Shown: positions 9,099-18,891 of the stretch, in pieces | Numbering within the stretch: position 1 is the stretch's first letter | How the letters are laid out: every line of letters starts with the position of its first letter | Assembly (NCBI RefSeq): GCF_000586475.1 | Contig: NZ_BAWJ01000007.1 | Span: 62,001 to 126,000 of the forward strand | Length of the DNA: 64,000 bases | Direction: 5' to 3' | DNA from: Psychrobacter sp. JCM 18903 | Lineage (GTDB): Bacteria > Pseudomonadota > Gammaproteobacteria > Pseudomonadales > Moraxellaceae | The notes under the pieces: model-generated | What the model was told of the DNA's origin: nothing | The model's database searches: none | What the model saw: only the letters and a program-made list of their open reading frames with translations | Translations under genes and position numbers: made by a program

Positions 9099-9926
9099 AT
9101 GTTTAAACCTGTAGCGCTACCTCATATTTCTACGCGCGTCATGCTTAGCGCATTAACGGCTACCGCGTTATTTAGTGTCGCCAGTATGTCCAATGCTGCA
9201 CTTTTTAAGGACAATTTACCTACTGACCAAGACGCTGTATTAAGCGTGGGTGTCAACGTCATAGCCGTCAACTCAGCCTACGATATGGAAGACAGCCTCG
9301 ATGTACGTGTGTTGCCGGGCGCTTTTTATGACAACAATAGATTCTATGTGCGCGGCGCTCAAGCGGGTGCTTATATCATTAATGATGGCAAAAATCAGCT
9401 GTCGGCTTATGCTCAGCTCGCTGGCAACGATTTCGATCCTGATGATGCTAGAGGCGCATTGCAAGGTCTCGATGAGCGTGAAGCATCAGTCGCTGCTGGT
9501 CTAACTTATTTGCGCCGCACGCCCGTCGGTGGTTTCCGTGCTCAAATCGCGACTGATGTTTTAGACCGTAGCGGTGGTAATACAGCTCGTTTGACCTATC
9601 TCGCTAGAATTACGAAAGACAAGCTAACAGTCTATCCAAGCATTGGTTTTGAATACAACGATGCTGACTATAATGAATACTATTATGGCGTCAGTGAAAA
9701 AGAGTCAGCGGAAACAGGCGTCGCCGCTTATAAGTCTAATTCGAGCTTGAATCCTTACGTTAACATTAGTGCCAACTATGATTTCAATGAACGCTGGGCA
9801 TTGTTTGCCAATCAAAGCTTAAGCTATTTGCCGAATGAACAATACGATAGCCCAATGGTTGACTCGCGTACTGAGTCAACTTCGACGCTTGGTTTGCTTT
9901 ATAAGTTTAGATTTTTGAGGGATTGA
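9099..9926 (+). CDS. MipA/OmpV family outer-membrane protein
   Basis: The 275-residue protein has a signal peptide (hydrophobic core about 15-33, cleavage after SNA) and ends in Phe-Arg-Phe-Leu-Arg-Asp after a typical terminal beta-strand. The middle alternates in the manner of an outer-membrane beta-barrel: VLPGAFYDNNRFYVRGAQ, LTVYPSIGFEYNDADYN and LNPYVNISANYDFNERW. This pattern fits the MipA/OmpV family, whose members include an MltA-interacting scaffold and porin-like proteins. Its exact role here is not deducible. It is a single gene closed by a strong terminator. Confidence 0.82.
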   Translation: MFKPVALPHISTRVMLSALTATALFSVASMSNAALFKDNLPTDQDAVLSVGVNVIAVNSAYDMEDSLDVRVLPGAFYDNNRFYVRGAQAGAYIINDGKNQLSAYAQLAGNDFDPDDARGALQGLDEREASVAAGLTYLRRTPVGGFRAQIATDVLDRSGGNTARLTYLARITKDKLTVYPSIGFEYNDADYNEYYYGVSEKESAETGVAAYKSNSSLNPYVNISANYDFNERWALFANQSLSYLPNEQYDSPMVDSRTESTSTLGLLYKFRFLRD

Positions 9927-9930
9927 TATA

Positions 9931-9959
9931 AAAAGCTGAGCATTTTGCTCGGCTTTTTT
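9931..9959 (+). terminator. Terminator of the MipA/OmpV gene
   Basis: AAAAGCTGAGCA pairs with TGCTCGGCTTTT and is followed by a T run. It immediately follows the stop codon. Confidence 0.85.
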
Positions 9960-10053
9960 GTAGGTAGTTTAGATCAACACATATTTTGAGTTTTTAAGAA
10001 ATCAGAGAGGTTTAGTTTAGTTGTTTGAATAAAATTACTTTTACTGAATCTAG

Positions 10054-11144
10054 CTAGCTTTCGCGGATCGACATTTTATAAAAATCACTTCGCCCTATTT
10101 TTTTTACTACTGCTTGACGAACAAAATCATCATACGTGTCATTTGTCATTATAAATCCATTTGGCTTCCAATTTATTACTCTAGGCCATATTGGTGGTGC
10201 AGCGTAAACAGTTTGAGAGACTTTGAAGAATTTTTGATTTACCTTAATTTCAGAAACATCAATTCGATTTTCATCTTTTATCTTACCGTCAGAGTTATCT
10301 GAAATGTAAAACTCTGTTTTATGACCTTGCAAAGATTTTGAATACTCCACTTTGTTATGAAGAATCTCTAGGTATAGGGCACTATCAGGATTTGCTGTGT
10401 ATATATTAGCTCGACAATTCAGTAACTGAAGATAGTTAAAAGCATCTATATCATGCCTATTTTTAAGCTGAACCCACCCTTTTATATTGGCAATACTATA
10501 AACATCTTTATCATAGGCCAACATAAGAATTCTAGGAGTAAGAGGTAAAATAAATAGTCCTCCTGCTGACTGTAATCCAAAAGATCTAAATTGCACTTTC
10601 TTATTGAGAAAATACCATCGATTTGTGAGTACTGCTGGATGGTCTGAGGTTATGAAATCAGTTTTAGTATTGTTCTTTAAAATACAAACCTTTAAGTCAT
10701 GGATTAAATGCCTATCTTTTAAGATCGATTGCATTACTTTGTGAACAACTTCTTTAACTTCCATTTTAATGTCAATAGAAAGCAAAGTTTTTATATCTTG
10801 TTCAGTTGATTCAGCAGTAGACTTAGAAAACTCCTCGGTTCTTGCACGTTGAAGTAGCCAGAATTCTATGAGAAATAGCTTGTCTTTGTCTGTCAGAACG
10901 TAATTTATATTTTCAAGATTGCGAACTATTTCAGAGAACTGCCTTCAATCGGCTGTAACGCCTTCTCTAAAGCTAGATCTTCACCATAGAAGTAATTTTT
11001 TGAACACTGGTTCTTTATAGGTGCATTTTCTATTAGTTTCTTTTTGTTCAGATTATAGAGACAAATAGCTGCTTTTGATTCATCAGTAGAGAATTTTTTT
11101 AAATAGCACTGAGGTACATAATGTTGGTTCTTATTGGAAGCCAT
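10054..11144 (-). CDS. DUF4238 protein, AT-rich accessory gene (one frameshift)
   Basis: The N-terminus MASNKNQHYVPQCYLKKFS carries the NQHYVPxxYLxxF signature of DUF4238, and the middle FITSDHPAVLTN matches the family's conserved ITSDxP segment. Its biochemical function is not known to me. ATG at 11144 is chosen over 11156 because GAGG precedes it. The frame breaks near 10938. Adding one T (GCAGTTCTC to GCAGTTTCTC) joins EKALQPIEGS to FSEIVRNLENINYVLT and then to the long C-terminal frame, about 364 residues in all. The gene is conspicuously AT-rich with Ile/Lys/Asn-heavy codon use, unlike its flanks, and sits alone between the terminators of two core genes, which suggests horizontal acquisition. 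Confidence 0.75.
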
Positions 11145-11275
11145 TTTTTGCCTCATTGAATGTAATTTTGATATTGAGAGTAAACTTAATATGATAATGA
11201 GTAAATCGTATTATCTCTATAGCAAATGAAAAAATTAATAGCTAAAAGTAGTATCAGATCCAAAATCGAAAACAA

Positions 11276-11310
11276 AAAAAAGACCTTGCATCACGACAAG
11301 GTCTTTTTAC
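11276..11310 (-). terminator. Terminator of fumC
   Basis: AAAGACCTTG pairs with CAAGGTCTTT around an eight-base loop, flanked by A and T runs, 25 bases after the fumC stop on the minus strand. Confidence 0.85.
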
Positions 11311-11334
11311 TATTCTAAGAAACTATTAGATAGA

Positions 11335-12737
11335 TTACTTAGGGTTTACCATATCAGCAGGAATAACCCACTCATCAAACTGAGCTTCAGTTAGCAATTC
11401 TAGCTCAACTGCAACTTGCTTCAAAGTTTTGTTTTCTTTATAAGCAGTTTTAGCGATTTTCGCTGCATTTTCATAACCAACATGACGGTTCAATGCGGTG
11501 ACTAGCATTAATGAGTTATGCAAAAAGTCATCGATTTTATCTTTTACTGGCTCGATACCAACCGCACAGTTTTCGTTGAAGCTGTTGCACGCATCACCAA
11601 GTAGCTTGATAGATTGCAATAAGTTAAAGGCAATCACTGGCTTATAGACGTTTAGCTCAAAGTTACCTGATGCGCCCGCCATGCTGATCGTTACATCGTT
11701 ACCCATCACTTGAGCGACAACCATAGTCATCGCTTCTGACTGAGTTGGGTTCACTTTGCCCGGCATGATAGATGAGCCTGGCTCATTTTCAGGAATCGTC
11801 AACTCGCCCAAACCACAACGAGGGCTGATGCCAACCAACGTACGTCGTTAGCGATTTTGTTTAAGCTAGCGGCTAGCGTTTTTAGTGCACCTGACGCAAA
11901 TACTTCAGCATCACGGGCGGCTAGTGCTTCAAATTTGTTTGGTGATGTGACAAATGGCAGTCCAGTCAAGGTTGACAGCTGCTCAGCTGATTTTACTGCG
12001 TAGTCAGGATGGGCGTTTAGACCAGTACCAACCGCTGTACCGCCTAGTGGCAATTCATATAGACCTTGTAGCGCGTTATCGATACGAGTCAATGAATGGT
12101 CAAGTTGACTTACATAGCCGCTAAATTCTTGACCTAAGGTCAAAGGCGTGGCGTCTTGTAAATGTGTACGACCAATTTTAACAATGCTATCGAATTCTTT
12201 GGCTTTTGCAGCTAGTGTATCGCGTAGTGCTTTTACGGCTGGAATCAATAAACCGTTGATTTCACGAGCAGCGGCAACACGAATCGCCGTTGGGAAGCTG
12301 TCGTTGGTAGACTGTGCATGGTTTACATGATCATTTGGGTGAATTGGCGTGTAGCTGCCGCGCTCAGAACCAGCGATTTCGTTGGCACGGTTGGCTAGTA
12401 CTTCATTCATGTTCATGTTTGACTGGGTGCCAGAACCTGTCTGCCATACAACCAATGGGAACTGATCCGTTAGACCACCATTGATGATTTCATCAGCGGC
12501 TTGCACGATTAAATCGCGCTTGTCAGCGTCGATACGCTCTAGGCCAGCATTGGTGATTGCAGCGGCTTTTTTGACCAGTGCCATTGCTTCAATCATTGGA
12601 CGTGGCAAAGTCTCGCCACCGATTTTAAAGTTCTCACGGCTACGCTGAGTTTGCGCACCCCAATAAGCGTCAGCTGGGACTTCCACGTTGCCCATGGTAT
12701 CTTTTTCGGTACGAGTTGCCTGATTCTGTGTCGACAT
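11335..12737 (-). CDS. fumC: Class II fumarate hydratase FumC (one frameshift)
   Basis: FumC interconverts fumarate and malate in the TCA cycle; it is the iron-independent homotetrameric form. Visible motifs are [13 protein letters not shown] (substrate site), [16 protein letters not shown] and the signature loop [13 protein letters not shown] with the catalytic Ser. The frame breaks near 11820. NDVRWLAS should continue [17 protein letters not shown], and restoring one G (TCAGCCCT to TCAGGCCCT) does this. Repaired length is about 467 residues, normal for the family. The start at 12737 begins [16 protein letters not shown]; an AGAGGG site lies before it. Divergent from the folate gene upstream. 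Confidence 0.94.
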
Positions 12738-12932
12738 AACTACCCTCTTTGATGGTTTGTTGTATAGCTGCTTCGAAAAAAGTGCAACACACGCTGCACA
12801 TAAAGGAAAATACGCTGTAAAGTGGCGTTATGATAGCATGACTAGACCGTGTTGAATATTCACAAATAGCCATTGCTGCTCTCTACAAGCAACAGCCATC
12901 ATCAATTTAATACATTATGGGATAGTCTATCT

Positions 12933-13583
12933 ATGCATCCTGAGTTAAAACATTCTGAGTTTCAGACATCTACCGTTAGCAATCCGCCGAGACGGCAATT
13001 TACCCGCCAGCGTCGTCAGTTAACATATGGCGAGCGCAGCCAATACGCGCGCATGGCAAGTTTGCATTTAGTTAAGTTGCAACAGCGCTTAGCACCGCGT
13101 GCGCGTATTGGTTTATATTACGATGGCTTTGGCGAATTACCTACTCAGCCAATATTGGACTGGTGTCAATGCTTAGGCTATTTACCTTATTTACCAGTCG
13201 TCGGCTCGCTTGGTCGTGCCAGCAATGGCAGCGATGATAAACATCTACGTTTCGTACCTGTTTATCAATCAAAGCTGTTAAATGTACCGACGCGCATTCA
13301 TAGCTTAGGGATGAAGCAAAACCATCATCGCCGTCTACTTTGGGCGCGCGAATTGGATGTGATTATTTGTCCGCTCGTGGCAGTAGACCTAAACGGCAAT
13401 CGTATGGGCATGGGTGGCGGCTTTTATGACACTACGTTAGGTAAAGGCTATCGGTCAGGGGCGAAAAAGCCGTTAAAAATTGGTTGGTGTTATGACTTCC
13501 AAGTAGTTGAACAATTACAGCGGCAACCGTGGGATGTGCCACTAGATGGCTTAATTACACCAAGCGGCATAAGGTGGTTTTAA
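12933..13583 (+). CDS. 5-formyltetrahydrofolate cyclo-ligase family protein
   Basis: This enzyme converts 5-formyl-THF to 5,10-methenyl-THF using ATP, salvaging the inhibitory folate. The family is recognised by PRRQFTRQRRQLTYGERSQYA at the N-terminus, by LDVIICPLVAVDLNGNRMGMGGGFYDTTL (the glycine-rich ATP/folate loop) and by DVPLDGLITPSG near the end. I start at the ATG at 12933; the frame is open back to a TTG at 12873, but that has no ribosome site. The stop TAA overlaps the ATG of the next gene by one base, indicating translational coupling. Corresponds to E. coli YgfA. Confidence 0.88.
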   Translation: MHPELKHSEFQTSTVSNPPRRQFTRQRRQLTYGERSQYARMASLHLVKLQQRLAPRARIGLYYDGFGELPTQPILDWCQCLGYLPYLPVVGSLGRASNGSDDKHLRFVPVYQSKLLNVPTRIHSLGMKQNHHRRLLWARELDVIICPLVAVDLNGNRMGMGGGFYDTTLGKGYRSGAKKPLKIGWCYDFQVVEQLQRQPWDVPLDGLITPSGIRWF

Positions 13584-13834
13584 TGAAAGAGGATAAGCAA
13601 GCGATGGATACTAACTCTAGCGCTCATCATGTGGACGAGTATTTGCAAACGTTAGGTAGCGAGGACGCTAGAGAGTTGCGTTACTACAGTCAAGAGCAGT
13701 CTTTTAGCGCTGATGAGCTAGCACGGCTAGTCAATGAAGAACGCTTGAATGAGCTGATGGCGCAAAGCGATGCGTTTTTGAGTAGTTTGAATGATGGGAT
13801 TAAAGATTTTGAAAATGACAATAAATACCCATAG
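13583..13834 (+). CDS. Small acidic protein, unknown, coupled to folate gene
   Basis: This 83-residue soluble, acidic protein contains a probable helical pair (SAHHVDEYLQTLGSEDARELRYY and FSADELARLVNEERLNELMAQSDAF). AAGGTGG lies seven bases before the ATG. Its start overlaps the stop of the cyclo-ligase gene, and its 3' end overlaps the next membrane protein gene, so the three form a tight operon. I do not recognise a family. Confidence 0.65.
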   Translation: MKEDKQAMDTNSSAHHVDEYLQTLGSEDARELRYYSQEQSFSADELARLVNEERLNELMAQSDAFLSSLNDGIKDFENDNKYP

Positions 13835-14276
13835 AGGATTTGCAAAGACAACAATGAGCTACTTTCGCTCAAAACCACTAAGGGTAGTTTTTGCTATCTT
13901 GTGGATCATTTTCGTCGGTCTTATTATCACTTTAGGTTTTAGCACAGACCCCTATTTACTTCACGTTCAGAATATTCCTCTTCCGCATCCCTATCCTATA
14001 GAATTAGTCGTTATATTAATAATAGGAATGCTGTTTCATTTAAGCTTACTGGTGACTATGGATGTATATATGGATAGTCGCTGGAAGTTTTTCACTATGC
14101 TGGGGACTAGCATTTTATTTTTATTTGGTTCCGGTATGATGGCGATGCATGCACCGCCGTCATTAGGTGGGATGATTTTTTGGACGTTTTTTTCCTCTTT
14201 ACTATTTTTATTGCTTTGCTTTTGGCAGGTCTGTTTATTTGTTTTAAGGCGATTTTTTCGTATAGAATCAGTTTAA
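13815..14276 (+). CDS. Four-helix membrane protein, unknown
   Basis: About 153 residues with four predicted membrane helices: LRVVFAILWIIFVGLIITLG, IELVVILIIGMLFHLSLLVT, FTMLGTSILFLFGSGMMAM and IFWTFFSSLLFLLLCFWQVC. The frame opens at 13791; the ATG at 13815 overlaps the preceding gene, and a third ATG at 13854 (MSYFRSKPL) is also possible. It is more AT-rich than its neighbours. No family is recognised. Confidence 0.6.
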   Translation: MTINTHRGFAKTTMSYFRSKPLRVVFAILWIIFVGLIITLGFSTDPYLLHVQNIPLPHPYPIELVVILIIGMLFHLSLLVTMDVYMDSRWKFFTMLGTSILFLFGSGMMAMHAPPSLGGMIFWTFFSSLLFLLLCFWQVCLFVLRRFFRIESV

Positions 14277-14296
14277 TAACAAGGTAATTGATATTT

Positions 14297-14322
14297 TAAA
14301 GCTGGGTTAAAAACCCAGCCTA
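14297..14322. terminator. Hairpin between convergent genes
   Basis: GCTGGGTT pairs with AACCCAGC around a tight loop, between the four-helix protein and the antiporter that converges on it. The T tract is poor, so this is only a likely terminator. Confidence 0.55.
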
Positions 14323-14349
14323 CACCAATCTCTACTTAACTTTGATAGC

Positions 14350-15708
14350 CTACAACACCATCGCCGCAATCCAACCAAATATCAATAATGGAATGTTGTA
14401 ATGCAAGAATGTCGGCACCACACTGTCCTTGATATGGTCATGCTGGCCGTCGATGTTTAGACCAGAAGTGGGTCCAAGAGTCGAATCTGATGCTGGAGAA
14501 CCTGCATCACCGAGCGCGCCAGCCGTACCAATAATCGCCACGGTTGCCAATGGCGAAAACCTAACGAGATACATAGCGGCACATAAATCGCGGCCAAAAT
14601 AGGAATGGTTGAGAATGACGAACCAATACCCATGGTCACAATTAAACCAATTAACAGCATAATAAATGCAGCTATCGCTTTATTACCTGCGAATAAAGAC
14701 GCAGCACCATCAACCAATGGTTGAATTTGTTCGGTTGCTTTCATCACTTCTGCAAAGCCTTGCGCGGTAATCATAATAAAGCCAATCATCGCCATCAATT
14801 TGATACCGTCATTAAAGACTGTATCGGCTTCACTCCATTTAACGACGCCCGTCGCCATAAAGACGCCAAAGCCAAACATCGAGCCAAGCAAAAGTGAGTC
14901 GGTATACATCTGCACCACAAATGCCGTTACAATTGCGGCAAGCGCCACCAATGTTTTCATCTTGCTTTGTGTTTGCGCACTAGCTGCGGTTTTGCTTAAC
15001 GCGTCACCCTCTAATACCTCATCATGCGCAGCTTTATCAAGTGCTAGCTGCTGATACTGGCGCGGTTTACGGTAGCTGATAAATACGGCGACGAGCAAGC
15101 CTACGAACATACCCAAAGCTGGAATTGCCATGCTTTGGTGACTGAGATGTTACTGATATCGACACCTGCTTCACCGACGTTTTTCAGCATGATTTGATTG
15201 AGATAAATATCGCCAAAGCCATACGGAATAAACATGTAAGTATCACAAGACCAAAAGTCAGTAGACAAGCAATTAAACGTCTATCGATGTGCATGCGATT
15301 GAAGGCGAGTAATAATGGCGGTACTAGCAATGGAATAAAGGCAATATGAATAGGGATTAAGTTTTGGCTAAAGCAGCTCATGGTGATTAAGCCTGCAAAC
15401 AGCATGTATTTAATCATTCCACTCGTACCACCCGCATCAATGCGTTTGATCACCGCCCCTGCCAGTGACTGTGGCAATCCTGAATGCGCAATCGCCACTG
15501 CAAAAGCCCCAAGCAGCGCATAGGACAGTGCAATTTGTGCGCCATTTCGGATACCTTCTTGAAAGGCATTCAAAGTATCGGTCATACCCAAACCAGCGAT
15601 GAGTCCACCTGCCAGCGCACCGATTAATAAGCTGAGTACCACGTGTACACGCGCCAAAGACAGCCCTAGCATGATGACGACTGCCAGCAGTACCGCATTG
15701 ATGGTCAT
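14350..15708 (-). CDS. Na+/H+ antiporter family permease (three frameshifts)
   Basis: This polytopic inner-membrane protein of about 454 residues resembles the NhaC/YuiF-type Na+/H+ antiporter family. It should exchange Na+ for protons, though other substrates (for example amino acids with Na+) cannot be excluded. The N-terminal half begins [19 protein letters not shown] and contains [20 protein letters not shown]. The C-terminal half contains [21 protein letters not shown] and [21 protein letters not shown], a conserved loop. Frames break near 15242, 15132 and 14560. Each is repaired by adding one base (GATACT to GATAACT, AGCATG to AGCCATG, GGTTTTC to GGTTTTTC). All membrane segments are preserved after repair. 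Confidence 0.8.
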
Positions 15709-16092
15709 ATATTGCCTCTTATTCTGTCTGATTAAGACCTATTAATATCTCATGGATGATGGATATCACCCTCGCCTCTAAACCGCTTGACGCTAAAACC
15801 ACCGTTTAAGACGCGCGTCAGTTTACCTTATTTTGCACACAAATCCTACGCACAGAACCCAATAGGTATTAGCTACGCACTTCTTACCCATGCTCTGTAT
15901 ACATTAAATGTCACCTGTTATTTAAAATTATGGATAACAATATGACTCGCAGTCTTTAGATAGATATAACTATTTTGCGCAGATAAGCGTGTGACTTTGC
16001 CTACAAGCCTTGCAATTTTATCGGTGAGCACCATTTATCTAAACATGAACCACGAACTTGACTTTACAAGTCTGGTGAACGAGGAAGAATAT
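15709..16092. other. lon promoter region
   Basis: This 384-base spacer separates the antiporter and lon starts. It must hold both divergent promoters. I see no strong inverted repeat and cannot confidently place a heat-shock promoter. Confidence 0.35.
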
Positions 16093-18747
16093 ATGAGTGA
16101 ACATAAAATTGCCCAAGACAATATCGACATCGATGTCGACGTTTCATCTACTGTTGCTGATGATCAGGAGCGAGACAGCGCGCCTAACGATACGACAGGT
16201 GATGTAGCTGCAACAGCTGATCGCGTTGAAGATGGTGATAGCAAAGATAGTGATGATAAAGATAATGAAGACAAGGACAACACTATTGAAGACGATGACG
16301 CAAAAGACGATAGTATAAAAGGTGACGGTACAGAAAACTATTTACCACTACTGGCATTGCGCGATGTTGTCGTTTATCCGCACATGCAGATTGCCTTGTT
16401 CGTCGGTCGTGAGCCATCGGTAAAGGCCGTTGAATTGGCACAGGCTGAGTATGGCAATAAAGTCTTGGTCGTGGCGCAAAAAGACTCGCTGACTGAAGAC
16501 ATCGATCAAGATAACTTGTATCAATACGGTACGGTTTGCCGCATCGTCAGTACCATGCCGCATGACAGTGATGAGAACTGCATCAAAGTATTGATCGAAG
16601 GTCAATATCGTGCCCGTGTTGATGACATCGAAAATCATGATGACTTATTAATGGCAAGCTTTGAGCGTGCTGACCTTGATGTCAGTATGGATGAGAGCCA
16701 GCAGAAAAACACGATTCAAGCATTAACCACACTGTTTGAAAGCTATGCGGATGCGCGTCTGCGTAATGCTCGCGAGCTGACTCGTGTGGCAAAACGTATC
16801 GATGATTTGCTTGAGCTGGTTTATTTCATCTCAACCCGTGTGTCGATGGATTTAGATATTAAGCAATCATTCTTAGAAAATGATGACCTTAAAACCCATA
16901 TCAATACCTTAACCGAATATTTGGTTAAGCAGAGTGCTGAACAAAATATCGAGCAAGATATCCAAGAAGCGGTCCGTCAGCAAATGGAAGACAATCAGCG
17001 CGAATACTTCTTAAACGAGAAGATGAAAGCCATTAAAAATGAGCTGTCAGATATGAATGACGGCGCCTTCGATGGTGAAGATGATGTGGCTGAGCTAGAG
17101 CAGCGTCTAGAAGATGCTGACTTGCCAGAAGATGTGCGTAAAAAAGCGGATCAAGAGCTGAAAAAGCTCAAGATGATGCCACCTGCCTCATCAGAGTCTT
17201 CCGTGGTGCGCAACTATATTGAATGGATTTTGGACACACCGTGGAATGCCACAACCAAGGTTTCCATCAATTTAGAAAAAGCCAAAACGGTATTGGACGA
17301 AGATCATTACGGCTTGCAAGATGTGAAAGATCGCATCTTAGAATACCTCGCCGTGCAATCAAGAGTGAAAAAACTTCGCGGTCCGATTCTTTGCCTAGTC
17401 GGTCCTCCAGGTGTTGGTAAAACCTCATTAGGCGAGTCGATTGCCCGTGCGACTGGTCGTAAATTTGTACGTATGGCGCTTGGCGGCGTGCGTGATGAAG
17501 CGGAAATCCGTGGTCATCGCCGCACTTATATCGGCGCGATGCCGGGTAAAATTGTCCAATCACTGGCCAAAGTTGAAGTTAAAAACCCGCTGTTCTTATT
17601 AGATGAAATCGATAAGATGGCGCAAGATTTCCGCGGTGATCCAGCCTCAGCATTGCTTGAAGTGTTAGATCCCTCACAGAACGATACTTTTAACGACCAT
17701 TATTTAGACATGGACTTAGATTTGTCGCAAGTGATGTTTATCTGTACTGCGAACAGTATGGATATTCCGCCTGCCCTGCTTGACCGTATGGAAGTCATTC
17801 GTCTACCGGGTTATACCGAAGAAGAAAAGGTCAACATCGCGCAGAAATACTTGGTGCCAAAAGCCATTAAGAATAACGGTCTCAAAGAAGGCGAAATTGA
17901 GATTGTCGAAGCGGCGTTGCATAGCATCGTGCGTAGCTATACGCGTGAAGCTGGTGTGCGTAACCTTGAGCGTGAAGTGAATAAAATCTGCCGTAAAGTG
18001 GTTCGCGGTTCGGTTGAAACTCATGGCGCACGTGCTCCGAAGAAAGCAGAACGTCAGCTAATTGTGGTCGATGACAAAAACATCGATGACTATCTTGGTG
18101 TCCATCAGTATGACTACGGTCTGGCAGAAGAAGAGCCTGAGATTGGTCGTATCACTGGTCTTGCGTGGACACAAGTCGGTGGTGAGCTACTTACTATCGA
18201 AGCGGTGGCGATGAAAGGTAAAGGCGAGCTGAGCTTTACTGGTTCGCTCGGCGATGTGATGAAAGAGTCGATTCGCGCTGCGATGAGTGTGGTGCGTGCT
18301 CGCGGAGACAGTTTGGGTATCGACTACGAAACCTTTAAGACGACTGATGTCCACGTCCATATGCCAGAAGGTGCCACGCCGAAAGATGGCCCATCGGCTG
18401 GTGGTGCACTAACGACGGCGCTAGTCTCCGCCTTAACTGGCATTGCCATTCGTCCAGATATTGCGATGACAGGTGAGATTACCTTACGCGGTAAAATCCT
18501 ACGCATCGGTGGTCTAAAAGAGAAGCTACTTGCTGCGCATCGCGGTGGTATCAAGCATGTGTTGATTCCAGCGACCAACGAGCGTGACTTGGCCGATATC
18601 CCTGATAACGTTAAAGCTGGTCTAACTATTCAGCCAGTAGCCACGATTGATGAGATATTAAAAGTTGCTTTGGTCAGTATGCCAGTGCCGCTTAAACCAG
18701 CTAAAGTGACGGTTGATAAAACCTCAAGCAAAGCGTTGCATAACTAA
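16093..18747 (+). CDS. lon: ATP-dependent protease Lon with acidic N-terminal extension
   Basis: Lon degrades misfolded and regulatory proteins in the cytoplasm. The 884-residue protein has the normal domain order: the LAN substrate domain starting LPLLALRDVVVYPHM, the AAA+ domain with Walker A GPPGVGKT (about 437-444) and Walker B LFLLDEIDK (about 500), and a serine protease domain with Ser768 in KDGPSAGG and Lys811 in GGLKEKLL. The first 78 or so residues are an added tail almost without hydrophobic residues, dominated by Asp, Glu and Lys (repeated DD/DK pairs). I start at the ATG at 16093 because GAGGAAG precedes it; in-frame upstream starts at 16045 and 15991 lack one. The frame is intact and ends at a strong terminator. 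Confidence 0.95.
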   Translation: MSEHKIAQDNIDIDVDVSSTVADDQERDSAPNDTTGDVAATADRVEDGDSKDSDDKDNEDKDNTIEDDDAKDDSIKGDGTENYLPLLALRDVVVYPHMQIALFVGREPSVKAVELAQAEYGNKVLVVAQKDSLTEDIDQDNLYQYGTVCRIVSTMPHDSDENCIKVLIEGQYRARVDDIENHDDLLMASFERADLDVSMDESQQKNTIQALTTLFESYADARLRNARELTRVAKRIDDLLELVYFISTRVSMDLDIKQSFLENDDLKTHINTLTEYLVKQSAEQNIEQDIQEAVRQQMEDNQREYFLNEKMKAIKNELSDMNDGAFDGEDDVAELEQRLEDADLPEDVRKKADQELKKLKMMPPASSESSVVRNYIEWILDTPWNATTKVSINLEKAKTVLDEDHYGLQDVKDRILEYLAVQSRVKKLRGPILCLVGPPGVGKTSLGESIARATGRKFVRMALGGVRDEAEIRGHRRTYIGAMPGKIVQSLAKVEVKNPLFLLDEIDKMAQDFRGDPASALLEVLDPSQNDTFNDHYLDMDLDLSQVMFICTANSMDIPPALLDRMEVIRLPGYTEEEKVNIAQKYLVPKAIKNNGLKEGEIEIVEAALHSIVRSYTREAGVRNLEREVNKICRKVVRGSVETHGARAPKKAERQLIVVDDKNIDDYLGVHQYDYGLAEEEPEIGRITGLAWTQVGGELLTIEAVAMKGKGELSFTGSLGDVMKESIRAAMSVVRARGDSLGIDYETFKTTDVHVHMPEGATPKDGPSAGGALTTALVSALTGIAIRPDIAMTGEITLRGKILRIGGLKEKLLAAHRGGIKHVLIPATNERDLADIPDNVKAGLTIQPVATIDEILKVALVSMPVPLKPAKVTVDKTSSKALHN

Positions 18748-18778
18748 TCTGATTAGTTACTAATCCAGTCTTATAAAT

Positions 18779-18818
18779 CAAAAAACCGCTCATCATAATG
18801 ATGGGCGGCTTTTTTTGG
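18779..18818 (+). terminator. Terminator of lon
   Basis: AAAAACCGCTCATCAT pairs with ATGGGCGGCTTTTT and ends in a seven-T run. Confidence 0.88.
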
Positions 18819-18891
18819 CAAAAATAAAGAACACTCTTAATAATACCTTATGCTATATTTTAGACAAATGTTTATTAATTAGGAAAGTGCA

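Noticed and set aside
10054..11144. Mobile element
   Set aside because: No transposase, inverted repeats or target duplication seen around the AT-rich gene.
12873..12932. Longer start for the folate cyclo-ligase
   Set aside because: TTG start without a ribosome site, in the fumC promoter region.
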